The notes under the pieces were generated by a model. That model did not search any database and was not told the DNA's origin. It worked only from the letters and a program-made list of their open reading frames with translations. Positions 3,955 through 9,312 of a stretch of DNA of 9,312 nt are shown here, in pieces. The translations under genes were made by a program, and so were the position numbers. The stretch is from an uncultured Oscillibacter sp. Lineage in GTDB: Bacteria > Bacillota > Clostridia > Oscillospirales > Oscillospiraceae. Numbering within the stretch: position 1 is the stretch's first letter; every line of letters starts with the position of its first letter. The stretch spans positions 1 through 9,312 of the forward strand of contig CAKTMK010000056.1 of NCBI GenBank assembly GCA_934574045.1, read 5' to 3'.

Positions 3955-5828
3955 CGGGCCTGACGGAGCTTTTTGGGGGAATGCTGCACCGCAGCGCCGC
4001 GGCGCTGCCGGTGATGGCGGCGGTTCTGCTGGCGCGGCTGTGCCTGCGCCGCGCGCCGAAGCGGTTCGGATTTGTGCTGTGGGCCGCGGTGGGCTTCCGG
4101 CTGCTCTGCCCGGCGGGGCTTCCCTTGCCGGTGAGCATTTTCAACTCCCCGCCGGTGCAGGCGGCGCAGCAGACGGCGCTGGCCGCCGCCCGTCGGCTGG
4201 AGGGCGGCCCGACCGGAGCGGCCGTCTCCGGCGGCGGGGCCGCCGCGGCCGCGGCCGGGAGCGGCGTGAGCGCGGCGGAGGTGCTGACGGCGGTGTGGCT
4301 GGCGGGCCTTGCAGTCATGCTGGCCTGGAGCGCCGTGTCCTATCTGCGCATCCGGCGGCGTCTGGCTCAGGCGGAGATGCTGGAGCCGGGGGTGTTTGCC
4401 TGCCCGGGGCTGGAAACGCCCTTTGCGCTGGGCGTTTTCCGCCGCCGGATCTATGTCCCCGCCGGGATGGAGCCGGAGACGCTGCGCTGCGTCCTGCTCC
4501 ACGAGCGGGCGCACCTGCGGCGGCTGGACCCGCTGTGGAAGCTGGCGGCCTTTCTCGTGCTGGCGGTCTATTGGTGGGACCCGGCGGTGTGGCTGTGCCA
4601 CAGGCTGTTCTGCCGGGACATGGAGATGAGCTGCGACGAGGCGGTGCTGCGGGAGCTGGGGCCGGAGGTGAAGCGGACGTACAGCCTGTCCCTGCTCTCC
4701 TTCGCCGCCGGACGGCGGTTCCCCGTCGCGCCGCCCGCCTTCGGCGAGCACGACGCGAAGCCGCGGGTGAAAAACGTTCTGCGCTGGAAGCGGGCCACAC
4801 CCCCGGCGGCGTTTCTGGCCGGTTCGCTGGCGGTGATCCTGACCGTCAGCCTGTGCACCGACGCGCCGGCGGGGAGCTGGGTGCGGGTCCGTCCGGCGCA
4901 GGGCAGTGAGGGCGTAGGAGCCTCTGTCTCCTCCCGGCTGAACGCGCCCATCCGCTCGTGGGTGATCTATCAGGATGTCTACGACCACGGGACGCTCATT
5001 TCCAGTGAGCCGCGCATTCTGGACGGCTTTGAGGAGGACGGGACCGGGGCTTCGTCCCGCAGCCTGCGGGGCGAGCTGCTGTGCAGCCCGGGGTACGGCG
5101 CGGGCGGCGCGCTGGACGGGACCGTTGCCTGCGTCTTTCAGTCGGACGGCGTCTCCATCCGCTGGACGGCGGAGCTGCCCCAGTCCAGCTATCAGGGCGC
5201 GGGCATGGCCAGCGGCGACGGGCGGACTGCGCTGAACGGCGCGGGAGAGGCGGTGCTGCTGACGTACGTTTTTTCCGAGCGGGAGGGAGGCGTCACCCTG
5301 CGATCGGCGGACACGGACATCGTTCAGCTCTGCGACGCGGCGGTGCGGTTCCGGCTGGCCGCGTCGGAGGAGCCGCTCTCGGCGGCGGGCGGCGCGTCCG
5401 CGCTGGCGGAGGAGCTGTACGCCCTGAAAAATCCCTATGTGGGGGATATCCCCGCGGACGGGAAGCTGCTGACGGCGCTGGGCGTTCCGGCGCTGGGGAA
5501 TTACTCGCTGGAGCTGATTACCTCCCGGCGGCCCTACGTGCTGACGGTGAATTTCCAGCACGCCCCGGAGGACCCGAACGCGCTGGACAGCGAGATGTCC
5601 GCCAGAGCGGCGGCGCTGCTGGCACTGATCGAGAATCTGGACGAGGTGCGCTGGGCGTATCCGCAGGAGGACGAAAACGGTGAGCCGGTCCAGATCACCG
5701 TCTACTTCGATGCCGCCGCGGCCCGGCTGGCGAGCCTTGACCAGCCGGTCAAGACCTACGGCTCGTCGCCGCAGGCGCTGGAGGAGCTGCTCTCCGCCTG
5801 GGGGCTGAGCGCTCCGGCGGCAGGATGA
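3951..5828 (+). CDS. M56 (BlaR1-like) membrane metalloprotease with DUF4825-like domain
   Basis: Membrane sensor-protease of 625 residues, predicted to inactivate the BlaI-type repressor when it detects an external signal. Membrane segments: ~15-32, 40-60, 111-131 and 284-302. The cytoplasmic loop 132-283 holds the zinc site HERAH (HExxH, 184-188), a following hydrophobic stretch 197-216, and EMSCDEAV (225-232) with the likely third ligand; GVFRRRIYVP (161-170) is also family-typical. The loop between helices two and three (61-110) is unusually rich in Ala/Gly. The external part (303-625) lacks the SxxK/SxN/KTG motifs of a penicillin-binding sensor. Instead, residues ~485-590 (LYALKNPYVGDIPADGKLLTAL, 490-510) resemble DUF4825, so the stimulus is unknown. 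GGGAGG lies seven bases before the ATG, which overlaps the repressor stop. A 16-bp hairpin follows the gene. Confidence 0.9.
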   Translation: MTGLTELFGGMLHRSAAALPVMAAVLLARLCLRRAPKRFGFVLWAAVGFRLLCPAGLPLPVSIFNSPPVQAAQQTALAAARRLEGGPTGAAVSGGGAAAAAAGSGVSAAEVLTAVWLAGLAVMLAWSAVSYLRIRRRLAQAEMLEPGVFACPGLETPFALGVFRRRIYVPAGMEPETLRCVLLHERAHLRRLDPLWKLAAFLVLAVYWWDPAVWLCHRLFCRDMEMSCDEAVLRELGPEVKRTYSLSLLSFAAGRRFPVAPPAFGEHDAKPRVKNVLRWKRATPPAAFLAGSLAVILTVSLCTDAPAGSWVRVRPAQGSEGVGASVSSRLNAPIRSWVIYQDVYDHGTLISSEPRILDGFEEDGTGASSRSLRGELLCSPGYGAGGALDGTVACVFQSDGVSIRWTAELPQSSYQGAGMASGDGRTALNGAGEAVLLTYVFSEREGGVTLRSADTDIVQLCDAAVRFRLAASEEPLSAAGGASALAEELYALKNPYVGDIPADGKLLTALGVPALGNYSLELITSRRPYVLTVNFQHAPEDPNALDSEMSARAAALLALIENLDEVRWAYPQEDENGEPVQITVYFDAAAARLASLDQPVKTYGSSPQALEELLSAWGLSAPAAG

Positions 5829-5863
5829 GCGGCGTTCGGCCCGATGGTTTCTGGAAAAACGAA

Positions 5864-5903
5864 CGGCGGAGGTCCCGGCACAGCCGGGACCTCCGCCGCT
5901 TTA
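5864..5903. terminator. Bidirectional terminator between M56 gene and carD
   Basis: A perfect 16-bp stem (CGGCGGAGGTCCCGGC at 5864-5879, complement at 5883-5898) with an ACA loop lies between two convergent genes. On the plus strand it is followed by CTTTAT. On the minus strand it is followed by TTCGTTTTTCC, a better T-run, so it probably ends carD transcription most efficiently and the M56 operon less so. Confidence 0.82.
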
Positions 5904-5942
5904 TGATCGGAGAATGTGATAAAACTGCGCGGATACGCCGCC

Positions 5943-6500
5943 TTATGCCTCGGCAGGCTCCGCTTCCCGCGCCGCGCCGTCCGCCTGCGCGGCGTGAACG
6001 CGCCGGGCGATATAGTCCGGCACCTCCTCCGGGGTGATGCCCAGCGACGCGGCGATCTCACCGGCGAACAGCGCCTCCGCCTGCCGCATGAAACGCTCGT
6101 CCACCGCGCCGAATTTCTTGTGGGTCTGCTCCGCCCTTGCCTTTTTCGCGTAGATGGACAGGACCATCTCCATCAGGTCGGCGCAGCGGTTGGTCTGGAG
6201 CATGGACTGATAGTGGTCCCGCAGGTCCTGCACGCTGACGCCGTAATACGCCTTGGCCTGCACGGAGGGGATCAGGTCCACCAGCGCCAGCGCCTCCTCC
6301 TCGGTCAGGATGGGGCGCAGGGGGAGCTGGGGATTGTCCGCGGGCGCGTAGATGATCCGGTCCTGATACAGGGGGCGGAGGACATAGTAAAGCGTCCCGC
6401 GCTCTCCGGGCGCGGTGCGGCAGAAATCCGGCACGGTCACATCCAGCACCCGGCAGACGCCCGTGCGTCCGTAGACCACCAGCGCATCCTTTTCAAACAT
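5943..6500 (-). CDS. CarD-family transcriptional regulator
   Basis: RNA polymerase-binding regulator of 185 residues. CarD proteins bind the beta subunit through an N-terminal RID/TRCF-like fold and act on the open promoter complex (known for the family). Residues 1-60 show that fold: FEKDALVVYGRTGVCRVLDVTV (2-23), then GTLYYVLRPLYQDRIIYAPADN (35-56). Residues 65-165 are helical, as in the CarD C-terminal domain, including LMEMVLSIYAKKARAEQ (109-125), FMRQAEALFAGEIAASLGI and TPEEVPDYIARRV. The last 18 residues are Ala/Glu-rich and probably disordered. The ATG at 6500 follows AGGGAGGGG with a short spacer. It is transcribed alone, divergent from a DEAD-box helicase and convergent with the M56 operon. 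Its promoter targets are not evident. Confidence 0.92.
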   Translation of the reverse strand: MFEKDALVVYGRTGVCRVLDVTVPDFCRTAPGERGTLYYVLRPLYQDRIIYAPADNPQLPLRPILTEEEALALVDLIPSVQAKAYYGVSVQDLRDHYQSMLQTNRCADLMEMVLSIYAKKARAEQTHKKFGAVDERFMRQAEALFAGEIAASLGITPEEVPDYIARRVHAAQADGAAREAEPAEA

Positions 6501-6618
6501 ATGGCCCCTCCCTGCTCTCCTCCGGCGCGCTGCGCCCGCCGAAGCCGAAAAATGACCGCGGCGGACCGCGCCGGCCCGTATCGCGTGTGGATCTTCTCAT
6601 ATTTCATATCATACCCTT

Positions 6619-6648
6619 ATTTTAGCAGGTTTTTTCCAAAAATGTAAG
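6619..6648 (-). promoter_or_regulatory. Candidate carD promoter
   Basis: In an AT-rich patch, CTTACA (6648-6643, four of six to TTGACA) is followed after 18 bases by TAAAAT (6624-6619, five of six to TATAAT). A second -10-like TATGAT lies a few bases further downstream. The leader would be ~110 bases. The position fits but the match is only moderate. Between the two divergent genes (6501-6832) I see this promoter, the helicase promoter and leader, and no gene. Confidence 0.45.
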
Positions 6649-6715
6649 AAAAACTTAGAAAAACCGGAAAAATTTGCGGAACCGGCAAAAAGGGGGAGCC
6701 GCCGCGGCCCCGCCC

Positions 6716-6744
6716 TTTACAAATCCCGCCAAAGCGGATATAAT
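6716..6744 (+). promoter_or_regulatory. Strong promoter of the DEAD-box helicase
   Basis: TTTACA (6716-6721, five of six), an optimal 17-base spacer and TATAAT (6739-6744, perfect -10). It predicts a start near 6751 and an ~80-base untranslated leader. It is the best sigma-A-type promoter in the window, consistent with substantial constitutive expression. Confidence 0.88.
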
Positions 6745-6771
6745 AGCAACGATTTACTGTGCATAAAAAGG

Positions 6772-6799
6772 AGCGCCCCCGGTCAGGTCCGGCAGCGCT
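6772..6799 (+). other. Hairpin in the helicase 5' leader
   Basis: AGCGC (6772-6776) pairs with GCGCT (6795-6799), and the inner CCGG (6779-6782) can pair with CCGG (6789-6792). A purine-rich GAAAAAGAAAA follows, not a T-run, so it is not a terminator. Structured leaders are common in RNA helicase genes and can mediate temperature or autoregulation; that role here is inference. It matches no riboswitch class I recognise. Confidence 0.35.
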
Positions 6800-6832
6800 G
6801 AAAAAGAAAACTGGAAAAGGAACGAAGCGTTT

Positions 6833-7996
6833 ATGGAACTGACGGAAGGCGTCCGGTTCGACAGTCTGGGTCTGTCGCCGGAGATCATGCGCGCGCTGGA
6901 AAAGCGCGGACTTGTTACGTCCACGCCGGTGCAGGCCGGGTGCATCCCGCCCATGCTGGAGTGGAAGGACGTGATCGCAAAGGCTCCCACCGGAACGGGC
7001 AAGACCTTTGCATACGGTATCCCCATCGTGGAGCATATCGACCCGGAGGACGAGACGGTGCAGGCCGTGATCCTCGCCCCCACCCGGGAGCTGGCCATCC
7101 AGATCACGGAGGAGCTGCGCAATGTGGCGGCGTTCCGTCCCGGCGTGCGGACGGTGTGTCTGTACGGCGGCCAGCCCATCAATAAGCAGATCGACATTCT
7201 GAAAAAGAAGCCCCAGATCGTGGTGGCCACGCCGGGGCGCCTGTCCGACCACATGAAGCGGCGCACCGTCCGGGTGGACACGGCGCAGACCGTGGTGCTG
7301 GACGAGGCGGACCGGATGCTGGACATGGGCTTTATCCACGACGTGACCCGCCTGCTGGACCGGATGAACAAGCGGCGGAATCTGGGAATGTTCTCCGCCA
7401 CCATCTCCCGCGAGGTGATGGACATCGCGTGGGTCTATCAGCGGGACGCGGAGGAGATCACCGTCCGGGCGGACGAGCAGAACAAGCCGGACATCCTCCA
7501 GTACCGGCTGGAGGTCAGCTATGACGGCAAGGCGGACGCCATTGCGAAAATTCTGGACGGCGGGCATTTCGACCGGGCCATGGCTTTCTGCAACACGAAA
7601 GGCTCCACCGAGCGCATCACCAAGTTTTTGCAGATGCGGGGCGTGAACGCCGAGTGCATCCACGGCGACATCCCGCAGAAGAAGCGGGAGCAGGTGATGG
7701 ACAAGTTCCGCCGGGGCGAGCTGCGGGTCTTTGTGGCCACGGATGTGGCGGCCCGCGGCATCGACGTGGACGATGTGGACGTGGTGTTCAACTGCGACAT
7801 TCCGGACGAGAATCAGGACTATGTCCACCGCATCGGGCGCACGGGCCGCGCCCGGCGGCACGGCGTGGCCGTGAGTCTGATCGCGGATTACCCGGCGAAA
7901 ATGCGCATCGACAACATTGCCAAGTGCACCGCCAATGTGATCGTCCCTGCCCAGATGGACGAGAACGGCGTGCTCAGCCCCATCGCCGGGAGCTGA
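6833..7996 (+). CDS. DEAD-box ATP-dependent RNA helicase
   Basis: ATP-driven RNA-unwinding enzyme of 387 residues, acting in the cytoplasm on structured RNA (ribosome assembly, mRNA decay or cold adaptation in relatives). All core motifs are visible: Q motif with F9 and TPVQ (31-34), I APTGTGKT (51-58), Ia PTRELA (83-88), GG (112-113), Ib TPGR (133-136), II DEAD (157-160), III SAT (188-190), IV AFCNTK (251-256), V ATDVAARGID (302-311) and VI HRIGRTGRA (332-340). The protein ends ~45 residues after motif VI with no basic or RNA-binding tail, so it is a minimal two-domain helicase, shorter than CshA or DeaD. The ATG at 6833 is preceded by AAGGAA with a rather long ~10-base gap. It is monocistronic, from a strong promoter, and ends before a 19-bp hairpin. 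Confidence 0.96.
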   Translation: MELTEGVRFDSLGLSPEIMRALEKRGLVTSTPVQAGCIPPMLEWKDVIAKAPTGTGKTFAYGIPIVEHIDPEDETVQAVILAPTRELAIQITEELRNVAAFRPGVRTVCLYGGQPINKQIDILKKKPQIVVATPGRLSDHMKRRTVRVDTAQTVVLDEADRMLDMGFIHDVTRLLDRMNKRRNLGMFSATISREVMDIAWVYQRDAEEITVRADEQNKPDILQYRLEVSYDGKADAIAKILDGGHFDRAMAFCNTKGSTERITKFLQMRGVNAECIHGDIPQKKREQVMDKFRRGELRVFVATDVAARGIDVDDVDVVFNCDIPDENQDYVHRIGRTGRARRHGVAVSLIADYPAKMRIDNIAKCTANVIVPAQMDENGVLSPIAGS

Positions 7997-8036
7997 GCGC
8001 GGAGCGCGCGGCTCTGCGGAATAGGATCTGAAATGA

Positions 8037-8075
8037 AAACGGTGGGGAGCCTTTTGAAAAGGCTCCCCACCGTTT
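8037..8075. terminator. Perfect 19-bp hairpin between convergent genes
   Basis: AAACGGTGGGGAGCCTTTT (8037-8055) and its exact complement (8057-8075) flank a single G. The plus strand continues CTGCC. The minus strand reads CCGTTTTCATTTC across the stem end, so the T-run is formed by the stem itself. It lies 40 bases after the helicase stop and 25 bases after the stop of the membrane protein gene, and probably terminates both. Confidence 0.85.
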
Positions 8076-8099
8076 CTGCCTTGAAAGAGCGGGCGCGTC

Positions 8100-9140
8100 C
8101 TATTTTTTTACCTTTGCGCAGGGGATCTGATAGTTCTGGACCGCTTTGAAAAGCTCCGTCACAAAGCCGTCCCTCCCGTGGGAGAGGACCTCCAGATCGA
8201 GCCGGTACACGCCGTCCCCGGTATAGATCCGCAGCCTTTTCCAGCCGCCCCGGTCCGGCCGCTTCATCGGGACTGCCTCGACCCGCCGGATGTCCCGCCA
8301 GAAAAGCTCCTGCCCCGCCCGCAGCGGAAACTTCAGGACCATTCCCTCCTCCGAATACCGGACGCTGGTATTGCACAGCACGAACAGGAGAATCAGGCTG
8401 GCCGCGCCGCACACCGGCGCGAACCATACGGAAAACCACTGGGACGGATCGCTTTCCGGAATTTCCTGAAGCGGATCGCCGCTCGCGGTGAACAGGACTG
8501 CCAGATACAGCAGCAGGATCGCGATCCCCAGAACGGCCAGCACGTAATATTCTCCCCCGTACCGCAGAACGCGGCTGCCCGGCTCGTCACAGGCCCGGGA
8601 CCGGTAATATTCCGCGGCCTTTTCGGGACACTTCTGCTTGAGGACCGTGCAGAACAGCTCGTAATTCACCATACCGGCGTCCGCCGTGAGGACCTTTGTT
8701 CCGTCCGCCAGATACAGGCTGACCGCGCGGTCAAAGCTGCCGCCGATCCTCCGGATCTCGTCCCAGCGGAGCGTCCGGGACGGCTGGAACGGACGCTCCA
8801 TCTGAATTTTCTCACCGCTGAAATATACGCACTGTCTCGCCATCAAATTGCCGCAGAAAATGGTGAGCAGCAGGATCAGCACCGCCGCCGCTGCGCACAG
8901 GACCCACATGGGCCGCGCGTCCTCCGGCGCGCCGTCCAGAAAATACAGAACGCTGAAAACCAGCACGAGGGCAACCGTCACCGCTCCCAGTGCGTACAGC
9001 ACGTATCTCCGCCCCGGCGGCTGGCACAGGATGACCATCCCATCGGGGATGCGGTCGATCTGCCGCCGGTTCCTGCCCGTGACAAGGTAGATGACGCCCG
9101 CCGTCAGGGCCAGGATCGTTGTGAATGTCAGTCTGTCCAT
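8100..9140 (-). CDS. Uncharacterised membrane protein with two TM-TM-beta modules
   Basis: Protein of 346 residues that I cannot assign to a named function. A short N-terminal helix (4-20) precedes an internal duplication. Copy one has helices at ~46-68 and 78-98, then a predicted beta-rich cytoplasmic domain (103-178: CVYFSGEKIQMERPF, TLRWDEIRRIGG, LYLADGTKVLTAD, YELFCTVLKQK). Copy two has helices at ~198-218 and 236-256, then a matching domain (258-338: SVRYSEEGMVLKFPL, LFWRDIRRVEAV, LRIYTGDGVYRLDLEV, FVTELFKAV). The shared pattern of strand, '(W)(D/R)(E/D)IRR(I/V)', strand, strand and terminal helix resembles bacterial PH-like domains attached to membrane helices. That comparison is inference. 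The ATG at 9140 follows GGAGAGG with a seven-base gap. It stands alone, convergent with the helicase. Confidence 0.85.
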   Translation of the reverse strand: MDRLTFTTILALTAGVIYLVTGRNRRQIDRIPDGMVILCQPPGRRYVLYALGAVTVALVLVFSVLYFLDGAPEDARPMWVLCAAAAVLILLLTIFCGNLMARQCVYFSGEKIQMERPFQPSRTLRWDEIRRIGGSFDRAVSLYLADGTKVLTADAGMVNYELFCTVLKQKCPEKAAEYYRSRACDEPGSRVLRYGGEYYVLAVLGIAILLLYLAVLFTASGDPLQEIPESDPSQWFSVWFAPVCGAASLILLFVLCNTSVRYSEEGMVLKFPLRAGQELFWRDIRRVEAVPMKRPDRGGWKRLRIYTGDGVYRLDLEVLSHGRDGFVTELFKAVQNYQIPCAKVKK

Positions 9141-9185
9141 GCTTCAGCCTCTCCGTTCGATGGATGTTTCCGGTCCGCTGGAGTG

Positions 9186-9194
9186 AGTATACCA
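9186..9194 (-). promoter_or_regulatory. Extended -10 promoter of the membrane protein gene
   Basis: TGG-TATACT on the minus strand (9194-9186) is an extended -10 element ~45 bases before the start codon. The best -35 at 17-18 bases is poor (TTCCCT), and a TTGACC lies too close to serve. The extended TG may compensate. Beyond it (9195-9312) I see only a short CGGCGG/CCGCCG hairpin (9252-9270) and no gene. Confidence 0.5.
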
Positions 9195-9312
9195 TATCAT
9201 CGGTCAACAAGGGAAGATGCGGTTTTGACGGGCGGAAATGCGCCTGCGCTGCGGCGGGCCTTTGCCGCCGTTCTGACTGAGAACAGAGAAAGCGGGCCGC
9301 CCCTTTGGGAGC

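Noticed and set aside
3597..5561. 654-codon open frame on the minus strand opposite the BlaI-M56 genes
   Set aside because: It is antisense to two clearly recognisable genes, is Arg/Gln/Pro/His-rich, and has no ribosome binding site or family match. It is a by-product of high GC in third positions.
6751..6832. Riboswitch or T-box in the helicase leader
   Set aside because: Only one simple hairpin is visible, with no T-run terminator, no T-box sequence and no known aptamer core.
6617..7861. 414-codon open frame opposite the DEAD-box helicase
   Set aside because: The helicase has every family motif on the other strand. This frame is His/Arg-rich with no recognisable domain.

Overview
The window looks like the chromosome of a GC-rich, low-repeat Clostridia species of the Oscillospiraceae type (my inference). 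The support is high GC in coding regions, strong GGAGG-type ribosome binding sites, AT-rich TTGACA/TATAAT-type promoters, and Firmicutes-typical families: a YtrA-type GntR regulator, BlaI/M56 pairs, DUF4825, DUF4397 and CarD. I see no rRNA, tRNA, CRISPR array or intact mobile element. All eight large genes appear intact.

Layout. (1) Positions 1-273 are non-coding; the first ~100 bases are AT-rich, and the rest holds short repeats and a strong hairpin. (2) 274-2119, minus strand: a three-gene operon of GntR regulator, ABC ATPase and ABC-2 permease, each pair overlapping by ATGA. Its control region carries a diverged 56-bp tandem duplication (2104-2159 and 2160-2215) that includes operator-like sequence, Shine-Dalgarno, TTG start and first codons; the upstream copy opens a 23-codon leader ORF. 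(3) 2424-3431, minus strand: a DUF4397 protein with an N-terminal proline/glycine-rich tandem repeat, ending in a terminator hairpin. (4) 3522-5828, plus strand: a BlaI/MecI-type repressor and an M56 (BlaR1-like) membrane metalloprotease with a DUF4825-like C-terminal domain. They are expressed from a promoter overlaid by two near-identical dyads. (5) 5943-6500, minus strand: a CarD-family RNA polymerase-binding regulator. (6) 6716-7996, plus strand: a compact DEAD-box RNA helicase with a near-consensus promoter, divergent from carD. (7) 8100-9140, minus strand: an uncharacterised five-helix membrane protein built from two copies of a helix-helix-beta-domain module, convergent with the helicase across a 19-bp hairpin.

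How the genes work together. Two units look like self-contained stress-response modules. In the GntR-ABC operon a one-component repressor probably controls its own transporter. In the BlaI-M56 pair a membrane protease is expected to sense an extracellular signal and inactivate the repressor that controls both genes. The M56 protein lacks a recognisable penicillin-binding sensor, so beta-lactam should not be assumed as its signal. CarD and the helicase are housekeeping genes of transcription and RNA metabolism. The most unusual items are the duplicated initiation region of the GntR operon, the M56-DUF4825 sensor with its paired operators, the repeat-bearing DUF4397 protein, and a hairpin between the Shine-Dalgarno and the start codon of that gene.
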